From assembly GCA_035649575.1 (NCBI GenBank), contig DASRJH010000058.1, forward strand, positions 1-34,081: DNA of 34,081 nt, read 5' to 3'. This stretch comes from DASVAL01 sp035649575. GTDB lineage: Bacteria > Planctomycetota > UBA1135 > UBA2386. Below are positions 1-7,660 of this stretch, one piece after another. How positions within the stretch are numbered: position 1 is the stretch's first letter; every line of letters starts with the position of its first letter. The translations under genes and the position numbers were made by a program. A model generated the notes under the pieces. The model did no database searches, was not told the DNA's origin, and saw only the letters and a list, made by a program, of their open reading frames with translations.

Positions 1-74
1 TGCAGCACGTTGCCGAACTCGTGCACCAGCCCGGGCAGCACGAAAGCAAGGGTCTCGGTGTTGGCGCGGTCCAC
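1..74 (-). CDS. Probable sensor histidine kinase, N-terminal fragment (runs off the left edge)
   Basis: Only 24 codons are inside the window. A GTG start at 74 lies 31 bases after the HtrA stop and reads into a peptide ending PGLVHEFGNVLQ. The HEFGNVL string resembles the H-box of HisKA-type kinases (HE/HD-F-x-N-x-L), where the His is the autophosphorylation site. If so, this kinase has almost no N-terminal sensor region before its H-box. It is probably cotranscribed with the upstream protease. The 10-base sequence TTCAGTTCGC occurs twice in the junction (90-99 and 105-114). The call rests on one short motif, so the family is tentative, and the start codon could lie elsewhere. Confidence 0.4.
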   Translation of the reverse strand, partial: MDRANTETLAFVLPGLVHEFGNVL

Positions 75-105
75 GCAGTTTCCGATCGGTTCAGTTCGCC
101 CCAGT

Positions 106-1275
106 TCAGTTCGCAGACGTGGCGGTCTTCGGCGCGCCAACCTCGCCGAGCACTGCCACGATCGGATCGTGCACACGGCCGTCGCGCAACAACTCGACGG
201 CGATGCGCGACCCCGGGTCGCCGCGCACGATGCACTCGTGCAGGTTCTTGGCGTCGACGATCTTCTGGCCATCGACGCGCAACACGACGTCGCCGCGCCG
301 CAAGCCGGCGCGATGCGCAGGTTCACCCTCGACCACCGCGACGATCAGTGCGCCTTCGCATGCGGTTCCCTTCGCGTCGACGCCCGTGTGCGAAGCGAAC
401 TCGATGCCGAGGTAACCGCGCCGCACGCGGCCGTCCGGTTGTCGCTCCATCTCCTCGAGCGCCCACTTCAGCGTGCGGCTCGGCACGGCGAACGAGATGC
501 CCTGCGCGTTGGTCGCCGCCTGGGTCATGACGCCGACGACCTCGCCGTGCAGATTCACGACGGGACAGCCCGAGCTGCCCGGATTGACGGGCACGCTGAT
601 CTGCAGGAAGTCGTTGGTCACGCGCAGGTCGGTGTGCGGCAGGTGCCGGCCGACGAAGCTGACCACACCGGCCGTGACGGTCTGCGAGAAGCCGAACGGG
701 TTGCCTACGGCCACGATCCAGTCCCCGGCGCGCAGCTGTTCGCTGCTGCCGAGATCGAGCGCGTGCAGACCGGCCGGTGGGTCGACGAGCCGCAGCAGGG
801 CGATGTCGGTGGCCCCGTCTTCGCCGACGAGCTCGGCGCGGCAGGAGACGCTCGCGGGCAGGATCACCTCGATCGACACGGCGCCCGCGATGACGTGACG
901 GCTCGTGACGCACAGCCCGCGCGCATTCACGACGAAGCCCGAACCGGTGCGCAACCCGGCCTCGGCCGCGAACGCCGACTGGCTCGTCAACGGATTGCGG
1001 GCTTCCTTGGCCGCCGGAACCGGGTTGGAGGCGACCTTGTCGTTCGCCTCGGGTTGAGGTAGGCGCGCGCGCACCGTCACGACGCCGGGTCCGATCTTCT
1101 GCACGACGTCGGCAAAGGACGTCACCTGGGCCACCACCTGGCGCGTCGGCGGCGGCCCGGTCCACACGGGCTCGCGTGGCGTCGCGGGCCACCAACGGCC
1201 CAGCCCCAGACCGGCTGCCAGGCAGACGCCGCCGAGCAGTGCGAACCGGCAGACCGAGGTCCGGGAGCGCTCCAT
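106..1275 (-). CDS. HtrA/Deg-like trypsin-type serine protease with one PDZ domain
   Basis: This 389-residue envelope protease has an N-terminal hydrophobic segment (about residues 11-30), so it is either anchored in the inner membrane or exported. The S1C protease core spans about 55-275. The catalytic triad is readable: His127 in VTSRHVIAG, Asp157 in TDIALLRL and Ser235 in NPGSSGCPV. A PDZ domain follows (about 285-375, YLGIEF, AGLRRGDVV). Family members degrade or refold damaged envelope proteins. The active-site loop is unusual, reading GSSGCP where the family normally has GNSGGP. The nucleophile and the following Gly are kept, but the second Gly is Cys. A kinase-like gene follows 31 bases downstream. 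The start is an ATG, and no clear ribosome site was seen. Confidence 0.9.
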   Translation of the reverse strand: MERSRTSVCRFALLGGVCLAAGLGLGRWWPATPREPVWTGPPPTRQVVAQVTSFADVVQKIGPGVVTVRARLPQPEANDKVASNPVPAAKEARNPLTSQSAFAAEAGLRTGSGFVVNARGLCVTSRHVIAGAVSIEVILPASVSCRAELVGEDGATDIALLRLVDPPAGLHALDLGSSEQLRAGDWIVAVGNPFGFSQTVTAGVVSFVGRHLPHTDLRVTNDFLQISVPVNPGSSGCPVVNLHGEVVGVMTQAATNAQGISFAVPSRTLKWALEEMERQPDGRVRRGYLGIEFASHTGVDAKGTACEGALIVAVVEGEPAHRAGLRRGDVVLRVDGQKIVDAKNLHECIVRGDPGSRIAVELLRDGRVHDPIVAVLGEVGAPKTATSAN

Positions 1276-1349
1276 GCGCTGCGCAGTGTAGCCACGGCCG
1301 GCGAACCCACCAGGGGGGTCGGGGCGTCGGTACGGGGCCCGGGACGGCT

Positions 1350-1583
1350 AGCGCGATGGGGCAATTCCACCCACCGCTTCTCGGGCACACCGCTGAACAC
1401 CCAACCGGCCCACGCCTCTACCGACCGCTTCTCTTTGCGCAACGCGATCGGCGCTTGCTGGAACAGGGCTGCCTTGGTGGCCTTGCCGCGCGCGACGAGC
1501 TGCGGCGCTTTCTGGAACCCGGCCTGGAAGCTCTTGCCGATCTCGTCCTCGCTCCAGCCAAGAAGTGTCAGGGAGGCCCGGAA
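1350..1583 (-). pseudogene. Start-less protein-like fragment, possibly the C-terminal end of a CHAT protease domain
   Basis: Directly after the rbsC-like stop codon, the same frame stays open and reads about 78 plausible residues beginning FRASLTLLGWSEDEIG. It contains GKATKAALFQQAPIAL and then AWAGWVFSGVPEKRW. That spacing matches the end of CHAT (caspase-like) domains, where a GKxKxxALxxAQxAL helix precedes a YWAxFVLxGDP strand. There is no ATG or GTG near the beginning, and downstream of about 1350 the frame is just a shadow of the protease gene. I read it as a decayed gene end left beside the sugar operon. A tiny gene using a rare start codon is the alternative. The CHAT assignment is inference from motif spacing only. 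Confidence 0.35.
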
Positions 1584-2588
1584 TCACCGCCGCCTCTTCC
1601 ACCAGCGCCGCAGCACTTCGTCGACCGCCGCCCCCGCGAGGATCACACCTCCCACCACCGCGAACTCGAGTTGGTTGCTGTCGCCGACGAGGTTGATGGT
1701 GTTCTGCAGCACCTGCATCAGCGCCGTGCCGAGCACGACGCCGAGCACGATGCCCTCACCGCCCCGCAGGGCCACGCCGCCGAGCACCGCGCCCGCGATT
1801 GCATACAGCTCGTAGAAGTTGCCGAAGTTCGAAGCCTGCACCGAGTTCACGTCGAGGCCGAACAGGCAGCCGCCGAGCCCCGCGAGCAGAGAGCAGAGCA
1901 CGTAGGCAAGTACCGTGAGCCTGCCGGTCGCGATGCCCGCAAAGCGCGCCGCTTCTACGTTGCGACCGAGCGCGAACAGGTGCCGCCCCCACACCGTGCG
2001 TTGCCACAGGATCGACGTGCCGGTCGCGACGACCGCGAGCACGAGCACGGGCACCGGCAGGCCGAAGTCGCCGGTGATCGGCAGCTTGCCCGTCGCGATC
2101 CAGCGCAGCCCGTCGGCGACGCCCTCGAAGCTCACGGTCTGGTCGTTCGTGAAGTTGCGCATGACGCCGCGATACAGCAACAGACCACACAGCGTGACGA
2201 TGAACGGCTGCAGGCCGAGCCCGACGACGAGCAACCCGTGCCACAGCCCGATCGCGGCCGAAAGCGACAGCACGAGCATCATGGCCAAGAGCGGCGGCAG
2301 CCCGAGGTCGCGCAAGAGCCACGGCAGCACGCAACCGGCCACGCAGACCACCGACCCGATCGACAGGTCGATGCCGCCCGTGACGATCACGAACGCGGCG
2401 GCGAGGCTCAACACGCCGAACAAGCCGAGCCGTTGCAGCAGGTTCTCGAGGTTGATCGACGAAAGGAACGTCGACGTGCGCACGACTCCTGCGAGGTCGA
2501 AAACACTGCACTCGGGGTCCCTTGTCAGGAACGTCGCTGCGACCATGATCGCAAGCAGCAGCACGGCGATGCCGACGATCTTCTTCAC
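1584..2588 (-). CDS. Sugar ABC transporter permease, RbsC/BPD_transp_2 family
   Basis: This 334-residue inner-membrane protein is the channel of a carbohydrate ABC importer. It opens with a hydrophobic segment (KKIVGIAVLLLAIMVAATFL) and has several more long apolar stretches. It carries the family hallmarks VTGGIDLSIGS early, the cytoplasmic coupling-helix sequence ALGRNVEAARFAGI, and AGAVLGGVALRGGEG near the end. The frame extends further upstream, but the GTG at 2588 is chosen because it overlaps the ATPase stop as GTGA and has a GGAGGT ribosome site 4-5 bases before it. The overlap implies translational coupling. Substrate cannot be told from sequence; ribose and related monosaccharides or polyols are the family's usual ligands. 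Confidence 0.92.
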   Translation of the reverse strand: MKKIVGIAVLLLAIMVAATFLTRDPECSVFDLAGVVRTSTFLSSINLENLLQRLGLFGVLSLAAAFVIVTGGIDLSIGSVVCVAGCVLPWLLRDLGLPPLLAMMLVLSLSAAIGLWHGLLVVGLGLQPFIVTLCGLLLYRGVMRNFTNDQTVSFEGVADGLRWIATGKLPITGDFGLPVPVLVLAVVATGTSILWQRTVWGRHLFALGRNVEAARFAGIATGRLTVLAYVLCSLLAGLGGCLFGLDVNSVQASNFGNFYELYAIAGAVLGGVALRGGEGIVLGVVLGTALMQVLQNTINLVGDSNQLEFAVVGGVILAGAAVDEVLRRWWKRRR

Positions 2589-4072
2589 CGCACCTCCACG
2601 CTCGTCGCGAGCATCATGACCCTCTCTTCGCTGAGCTGGTCGCGCGACAGCACGCCTGCGACGGCACCCTGGTGCAGCACGATCGCGCGGTCCGCCAGTG
2701 CGAGCACCTCGTCGAGATCCGAGCTCGCGAACAACACCGCGAGGCCGCGCGCCGCTAGTTCGTGCAGCCGCGCGTAGATCTCCGCACGCGCGCCGACGTC
2801 GACACCGCGCGTCGGTTCGTCGAGCAGCAGCACCTTGGGTTGGGCGGCGAGCCACTTGCCGAGCACGACCTTCTGCTGGTTGCCACCCGAGAGCGTCGCC
2901 GCGACCTGTTCGGCGCCCGACGTCGCGATCGACAGCTCGGCGACCGAACGCGCGCAGAGATCGCGCTCGTAGGCGCGGTCGACGAAACGCCCGCGGCGGT
3001 GCAAGGTCGGCAGCGACAGGTTGTGCGCGACCGAGAAGCCGAGCACCAGCCCCTGCAGCTTGCGATCCTCGGGCAACAGCACGAGCCCGGCCGCCGCCGC
3101 GGTCGCCGGACCGTGGCGCTGCAGGCGAACGCCGAGCACTTCGACGTGGCCGCCTGCGGCGCGGTCGGCGCCGAACAACGCGCGCAGCAGCTCGCTGCGC
3201 CCCGAACCGAGCAGGCCGCAGAGACCGACGACTTCGCCGGCCCGCAGCTCGAGGTCGACCGAGGCGCGCGGGAAGGCCGCCGTGCGCAACTCGCAGACTC
3301 GCAGTACGACGTCGCCAGGCCGATGTGGCGTGCGCCGCTCGCTCGACAGCGTGCGCCCCACCATCATCGCGACCAATCGCTCGTGCGTGGCCTCACGGAC
3401 CGGCATCTCGCCGCTGTTCCTGCCGTCGCGCAGCCCGACCACGCGGTCGGCGACGGCCAGCACTTCGCCGAGCCGATGCGACACGTAGACGATGCCGACG
3501 CCCTGCGCCTTCAATTCGGCGACGACCGCGAACAGGCGCTCGGCCTCGACCCTGGTCAGGCTCGACGTCGGCTCGTCCATGATCAGCACCCTCGCCTTCG
3601 CGCGCAGCGCGCGCGCGATCTCGAGCAGCTGCTGCTGGCCGGGACTCAGCGCACTGACGAGCGTCTCGGGTGCCAGGTCGAGACCGAGCCGCAGCAAGCT
3701 CTGCCGCGCCGACACGGCCATCGCACGATCGCGCAGGAACGGGCCGCGCCGCAGCTCCGCGCCGAGGAACAGCGCCCCGGCCACGGTCAGGTTGTCGCAC
3801 AGGCTCAGTTCCTGGTGAATGAGCGCGATGCCTGCCGCGAGCGCCGCGGCCGGATTCCGCAGCGCAACCGGCGCGCCGTCGAGCCGGATCTCGCCCGCGT
3901 CGGGCTGGTGCACGCCGGCGAGCACGCGCATCAGCGTGCTCTTGCCGGCGCCGTTCTCGCCGATCAGCGCTACGACCTCGCCACTCCGCACCGCGAAGTC
4001 GACGGCCGCCAGCGCCTGCACGCCGGGAAAGCCCTTGTCGACACCGCGCGCCTCGAGCAACGGAGCCGCCAT
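2585..4072 (-). CDS. Sugar ABC transporter ATPase with two nucleotide-binding domains, RbsA/MglA type
   Basis: This 495-residue peripheral membrane ATPase powers the importer formed with the permease and binding protein next to it. The first domain has Walker A GENGAGKST (38-46), signature LSPGQQ (142-147) and Walker B VLIMDEPTSSL. The second has signature LSGGNQQK (394-401) and LLLDEPTRGVDVG. Its P-loop is degenerate, GLLGSGRSE around 286-294 with Arg in place of the Lys. This is the normal asymmetry in the RbsA/MglA/XylG class, where only one site is fully catalytic. Length is typical of the family. The ATG at 4072 lies 4 bases after the binding-protein stop, and the 3' end overlaps the permease start. 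Confidence 0.95.
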   Translation of the reverse strand: MAAPLLEARGVDKGFPGVQALAAVDFAVRSGEVVALIGENGAGKSTLMRVLAGVHQPDAGEIRLDGAPVALRNPAAALAAGIALIHQELSLCDNLTVAGALFLGAELRRGPFLRDRAMAVSARQSLLRLGLDLAPETLVSALSPGQQQLLEIARALRAKARVLIMDEPTSSLTRVEAERLFAVVAELKAQGVGIVYVSHRLGEVLAVADRVVGLRDGRNSGEMPVREATHERLVAMMVGRTLSSERRTPHRPGDVVLRVCELRTAAFPRASVDLELRAGEVVGLCGLLGSGRSELLRALFGADRAAGGHVEVLGVRLQRHGPATAAAAGLVLLPEDRKLQGLVLGFSVAHNLSLPTLHRRGRFVDRAYERDLCARSVAELSIATSGAEQVAATLSGGNQQKVVLGKWLAAQPKVLLLDEPTRGVDVGARAEIYARLHELAARGLAVLFASSDLDEVLALADRAIVLHQGAVAGVLSRDQLSEERVMMLATSVEVR

Positions 4073-4076
4073 CGGC

Positions 4077-5102
4077 TCACTTCTTCCCGGTCTTCTTCTT
4101 GAGATCCGCCCAGAACTCCGCGACGTCGTCCTTCCGGATCTGGCGCGCCGGGATGTCGATCACGCCGTTCTTCGGCAGCAGGGCCTTGCGCTTCTCTGGG
4201 TCGGGCTCGCGCAGCAGCTGGCCGAGCAGTTGCAGCGAGCGGCGGCCGTACTCGAACGGATTCTGCACCACGGTGCCGTGGATGTGGCCGTCGAGGATGC
4301 CTTGCAGCGTCGCCTCGGCCTCGTCGAAGCCGACGATCTCGATCTCGCTGAGCCGGTTCGCCGACTGCACGGCCTCGAGCACGAGCGGCACCTCGTATTC
4401 GAACAGCCCGACCATGCAGGCGATGTCGCGCCAGCGCACGAGCGCGTCCTGCGCCGCGGCCTTGGCCTTCTGGCGATCGAACTGGTCGGTGAACGTGGCG
4501 CGGATCTCGTACTTGTCGCCCTTGAGCGCCGCGTCCTGCTTGTCGAAGCGGCTCGGATCGTGCGAACGTCCGAGCAGCTGGTCGATGACGCCCTGGCGGC
4601 GCCGGCGCGCGTTGTCCTGGTCGAGGTTGCCGATGTAGATCACGACGGGTCCGCCGTTCGGAATGGCCTCCCGCACGAGCTGGCCGCAGAGCCGGCCCGC
4701 GGTGTAGTTGTCCATGCCGATGTAGCACAGGCGCTTGCTCTTCGGCGCGTCGGAGTCGTGCGTGAGCAGCACGCTGCGCGCGGCCACCTTGTCGAGCAGA
4801 GCCGTCATGTTCTCGGGGTCCTTGGGACTCACCGCGATGCCCTCGACGCCCTTCGCGAGCAGGTCCTCGAGGATGCGCTTCTGCTCTTCGGCCGTGCCGT
4901 TCGCGGGCATTCGCACGATGGCCTCGACATCGAATTCCTGCTCGGCGGCTTCGACGCCGAACTTCGCGACGGTCCAGAACTGCGCGACGCAGTTCGTGAC
5001 GAACGCGACCTTCGGCCGCTTCTTCGCGGCGGCTTCCTGGGCCGGGAGCGGCGCCTCTGCGACGAGCGGCAACAACAACGCGACGAGGGCAAGTTTCTGC
5101 AT
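4077..5102 (-). CDS. Periplasmic sugar-binding protein of ABC transporter (Peripla_BP_4, RbsB-like)
   Basis: This 341-residue exported protein captures the sugar and delivers it to the permease. A signal peptide is clear (MQKLALVALLLPLV, likely cleaved near PAQ at about 22). The mature part has the type I periplasmic binding fold: an opening strand KVAFVTNCVAQFW, GVEGIAVSPKDPENM, the hinge-side VVIYIGNLDQDNAR with the paired Arg/Asp pattern used for sugar hydroxyls, and EIVGFDEAEATLQGI. It is the first gene of the transporter trio (SDR, then binding protein, ATPase, permease) and starts 16 bases after the SDR stop. The best family match is to simple-sugar binding proteins, but the ligand is unknown. 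Homologues exist that bind autoinducer-2 or polyols. Confidence 0.92.
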   Translation of the reverse strand: MQKLALVALLLPLVAEAPLPAQEAAAKKRPKVAFVTNCVAQFWTVAKFGVEAAEQEFDVEAIVRMPANGTAEEQKRILEDLLAKGVEGIAVSPKDPENMTALLDKVAARSVLLTHDSDAPKSKRLCYIGMDNYTAGRLCGQLVREAIPNGGPVVIYIGNLDQDNARRRRQGVIDQLLGRSHDPSRFDKQDAALKGDKYEIRATFTDQFDRQKAKAAAQDALVRWRDIACMVGLFEYEVPLVLEAVQSANRLSEIEIVGFDEAEATLQGILDGHIHGTVVQNPFEYGRRSLQLLGQLLREPDPEKRKALLPKNGVIDIPARQIRKDDVAEFWADLKKKTGKK

Positions 5103-5118
5103 GGGTGTTTTCTTGTAC

Positions 5119-5943
5119 TCAGCCGACCGTCAGACCGCCGTTCACGGCGATGTCCTGTCCCGTGACGAACGACGCCGCGTCGCTGACCAGGAAGGCCACG
5201 ACGCCGCCGACGTCGGCGGGCACGCCCCAACGCTGCATCGGGATCAGCGCCTTGTAGGCGTCCTTCTGTTCCTGCGGGTCGTTGCGGTGCCGTTCGACCG
5301 GGATCCAACCGGGCGACACGATGTTGACGGTGATCTGCCACGGCGCGAGCTCGCTCGCCATGCTGCGCGTCCAACCGGTCTGGGCGCCCTTGGCGGCCAC
5401 GTAGGGCGAGAAGTTGGCCACGCCGCGGCGGAAGACTTCGCTGCCGATGTTGACGATGCGCCCGAAGCGCCGCTTCTTCATCGACGGCAGCACGGCGCGC
5501 GCGAGCAGGAACGGCGACTTGACGAAGAAGTCGAGCATCTGCTGGTGGAACGTCCAGTCGTATTGCTCGATCGGCTTCTGCGGTTGCGCCGGCGTCGCGT
5601 TGGCGACGACCGCGTCGATCGGGCCGAGTTCCTGCTGCACCTTGGCGCAGAGCTGCGCCACCTGCTCGGCGTCGGTGACGTCCCCGCGCACGAGCACGCC
5701 TTCGTAGCCATGCGCCGTGAAGTCGGCGAACGCCGCCTCGGCGGTCTCCTGGCCATGCGCGTAGTTGATCGCGACGCGCGCGCCGGCGGCCCCGAGTGCG
5801 AGCGCGATCGCCTTGCCGAGACCCCTGCTGCTGCCCGTCACGAGCGCGGTGCGTCCCAGGAGACTGAAGGGACGCGGCTCGACCTCAGTGGCGGCAGGCT
5901 TCGGTTCGGCGGTAGGAGCGGTCCGGGTACGCGTCTTCGGCAT
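5119..5943 (-). CDS. Short-chain dehydrogenase/reductase (SDR), classical type
   Basis: This is a cytoplasmic NAD(P)-dependent oxidoreductase of 274 residues. The Rossmann nucleotide loop is TGSSRGLG (36-43). The catalytic residues are Ser168 (NIGSEV), Tyr181 and Lys185 (SPYVAAKGA), and the C-terminal stretch TGQDIAVNGG is typical of 3-oxoacyl-ACP-reductase-like SDRs. The NNAG motif after the fourth strand is altered to ANATP, so the Asn that positions the active-site helix is shifted or replaced. The first 25 residues are a polar Pro/Ala/Lys extension without a known domain. The ATG at 5943 is preferred over longer starts in the frame because upstream sequence is not protein-like. It is the first gene of the sugar-transport operon, so it may oxidise or reduce the imported sugar or polyol. 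Confidence 0.88.
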   Translation of the reverse strand: MPKTRTRTAPTAEPKPAATEVEPRPFSLLGRTALVTGSSRGLGKAIALALGAAGARVAINYAHGQETAEAAFADFTAHGYEGVLVRGDVTDAEQVAQLCAKVQQELGPIDAVVANATPAQPQKPIEQYDWTFHQQMLDFFVKSPFLLARAVLPSMKKRRFGRIVNIGSEVFRRGVANFSPYVAAKGAQTGWTRSMASELAPWQITVNIVSPGWIPVERHRNDPQEQKDAYKALIPMQRWGVPADVGGVVAFLVSDAASFVTGQDIAVNGGLTVG

Positions 5944-5954
5944 GGCTGCAGGGG

Positions 5955-6017
5955 AGCGTGAGCACGCTAGCGGGTTGGCGGGCCCAGGGCGAGCGCGGGT
6001 GCGCGATCGGGTATACC
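5955..6017. promoter_or_regulatory. Divergent intergenic region with two short palindromes, possible operator
   Basis: The 80-base gap between the divergent SDR and isomerase-like genes holds AGCGTG-AG-CACGCT (5955-5968), a perfect 6-bp dyad, and GGTATACC (6010-6017), ending 6 bases before the isomerase ATG. Either could be a site for a sugar-responsive repressor acting on both directions. TATACC so close to the ATG could also be the -10 box of a leaderless transcript, but no matching -35 is seen. No regulator gene lies nearby. Confidence 0.3.
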
Positions 6018-6023
6018 GGCGCC

Positions 6024-6914
6024 ATGCGCGACCCCACTCGCCGTCACCTGCTCGTAACCGCCCCCGCCGCCGCGCTCTGTCTCTCCGCACCGGTCTTCCA
6101 GGACCCGAAGTCCTCCGCGGTGCCCGCGAAGCCCGCCGCCACGCCGAAGACGCGCTTTGCCGCGAACGTGGAGATGTGGTGGGGTGGCCTGGCCTTCCTC
6201 GACCGCATCAAGGCGGCGCATGCGCTCGGCTTCCCAGCCATCGAGTTCTGGCCCTGGCGCAACAAGGACCTCGACGCGATCGCTGCCACGACGAAGGAGC
6301 TCGGCATGGAGGTCGCCCAGTTCACGGCGTGGGGCTTCTCGCCGGGACTCAACGACCCCGCCAATCACGAGAAGTTCGTCGCCGAGATCGAAGCGTCGTG
6401 TGCTACGGCCAAGAAGCTGAACTGCACGAAGATGTGCGTCGTCGGCGGCAACGACGTGAAGGGCAAGACGCAGTCCGAGATGCACGCGCAGATCATCGCC
6501 GGGCTCAAGCTCGCGGCTCCGATCGCCGAGCGTGAGAAGGTCATGCTGATCCTCGAGCCGATGAACATCCGCGTCGACCACAAGGGGCATTGCCTCTATG
6601 GCAGCGAAGCCGCGGTGCGCATCTGCCGTGCGGTCGGCTCACCGATGGTGAAGATCAACTGGGACCTCTACCACTGCCACATCAGCGAAGGCGACCTCTG
6701 CGGCCACCTGCGCGAAGGCTTCGACCAGCTCGGCTACGCGCAGCTCGCCGATCATCCGGGTCGCACGGAGCCGGGCACCGGCGAGATCCACTACCCGCGC
6801 GTGCTGCGCGAGCTGTACGAGCTGGGCTACCGCGGCGCCGTCGGCGTCGAGTGCCGCCCGAGCAAGCCCGAGGTCGAGGCGGCGAAGGCGCTGTGGTTCG
6901 CCGACCAGTGGTGA
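6024..6914 (+). CDS. Exported hydroxypyruvate isomerase-like / AP-endonuclease-2-fold sugar isomerase
   Basis: This 296-residue TIM-barrel protein is of the xylose-isomerase-like superfamily. The N-terminus, MRDPTRRHLLVTAPAAALCLSAP, has a twin Arg followed by an apolar stretch, so it looks Tat-exported. The core resembles Hyi: AIEFWPWRNKDLDAI, MLILEPMN (metal-ligand Glu), KINWDLYHCHI, and ADHPGRTEPGTGEIHYPRV followed by GYRGAVGVECRP. Hyi interconverts hydroxypyruvate and tartronate semialdehyde in the cytoplasm. An exported version probably acts on another sugar or keto-acid in the periplasm. The frame is open 22 codons upstream, but the ATG at 6024 gives a proper signal peptide. It is divergent from the SDR and transporter operon, suggesting one carbohydrate pathway. 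Confidence 0.82.
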   Translation: MRDPTRRHLLVTAPAAALCLSAPVFQDPKSSAVPAKPAATPKTRFAANVEMWWGGLAFLDRIKAAHALGFPAIEFWPWRNKDLDAIAATTKELGMEVAQFTAWGFSPGLNDPANHEKFVAEIEASCATAKKLNCTKMCVVGGNDVKGKTQSEMHAQIIAGLKLAAPIAEREKVMLILEPMNIRVDHKGHCLYGSEAAVRICRAVGSPMVKINWDLYHCHISEGDLCGHLREGFDQLGYAQLADHPGRTEPGTGEIHYPRVLRELYELGYRGAVGVECRPSKPEVEAAKALWFADQW

Positions 6915-7036
6915 GCCTGGCAGCGGTGCTGGACCTCGTGGCCGGTCGGGTCGACACCGTGGAATCCCCGCGTCCATTTCCGACTTTCTTGGACTCTCGC
7001 GACCGCTGAGGCCGTCCGCGGCATCCTTCCATCCGG

Positions 7037-7660
7037 ATGACCGTTGCACGCCGCGATCCTGAACCACTGCTCGCCCACGCCGGCTGGGTGCGGGCGCTTG
7101 CGTTGCAGCTCTGCGCCGACGTGCATGCGGCCGAGGATGCGGCCCAGGACACGCTGGCAGCGGTCTTGCGCCATCCGCCCGACGATTCGGAACGGTCGCG
7201 CGGTTTCCTGACGCGCACGCTGCACAACGTGCTCGCGATGTCGGCACGAAGCAAACGCCGGCGCACGCGGCGCGAACAGCTTGCAGCGCTGCCAGCCGAT
7301 GCCGCCGTCGTCGATGCGAGCGAGCTCGTCGCACGCGCCGAGCTGCACCGGCAACTCGTGGTCGCCGTGCTGGCCCTGCCCGAGGCCTGGCGCGAGCTCG
7401 TCTTGCGCCACTACTTCGAAGGCGAGGACACGACGACGCTCGCGCGCCGGGCCCGGGTCTCGCAGGACGCCGTGCGCGCGCAACTGCGCCGCGCCCGCGA
7501 GAGGCTGCGCGCGGAGCTCGAGCGCGACGGCGGCGAGCCAGCGCGCGCGTTCTCGTTGCTGGTGGCCGCGAGTCGGCCGGCGGTCGTGAAACCGCGAGCA
7601 CGACGTCGGCCGGGCTCGCGTCTACCGTCGCTTCGGCTGCCGCAGTGGGAACGATCATGA
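7037..7660 (+). CDS. ECF-type RNA polymerase sigma factor
   Basis: This 207-residue sigma-70 family regulator contains only regions 2 and 4. Region 2 spans about 10-78, with EDAAQDTLAAVL and FLTRTLHNVLAM, ending in the basic run RSKRRRTRRE. Region 4 spans about 105-160, with LPEAWRELVLRHYFEGEDTT and a helix-turn-helix, LARRARVSQDAVRAQLRRARERL. A basic tail of about 45 residues (PRARRRPGSR) follows and is not part of the core fold. Its TGA overlaps the next gene's ATG (ATGA), so the two are translationally coupled. No anti-sigma factor is recognisable. ECF factors paired with a secreted carboxypeptidase-regulatory-like protein are common in Planctomycetota, which is family knowledge rather than proof of regulation here. 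Confidence 0.88.
   Translation: MTVARRDPEPLLAHAGWVRALALQLCADVHAAEDAAQDTLAAVLRHPPDDSERSRGFLTRTLHNVLAMSARSKRRRTRREQLAALPADAAVVDASELVARAELHRQLVVAVLALPEAWRELVLRHYFEGEDTTTLARRARVSQDAVRAQLRRARERLRAELERDGGEPARAFSLLVAASRPAVVKPRARRRPGSRLPSLRLPQWERS

Noticed and set aside
1584..1586. UGA at the end of the permease gene as a selenocysteine codon with a readthrough product
   Set aside because: The permease ends at the family's normal position, with a basic RRWWKRRR tail. No hairpin suited to a SECIS follows, and the continuation is better read as a gene fragment, even though selB is present in the window.
1176..2777. A 533-codon plus-strand open frame opposite the permease
   Set aside because: It is antisense to a clear membrane-protein gene, and its translation is a low-complexity shadow rich in Arg, Gln and His.
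6010..6017. Promoter -10 box at GGTATACC for a leaderless isomerase transcript
   Set aside because: TATACC sits at the right distance for a leaderless start, but there is no -35 match in the window of 16-18 bases upstream. It is kept only as a palindrome.
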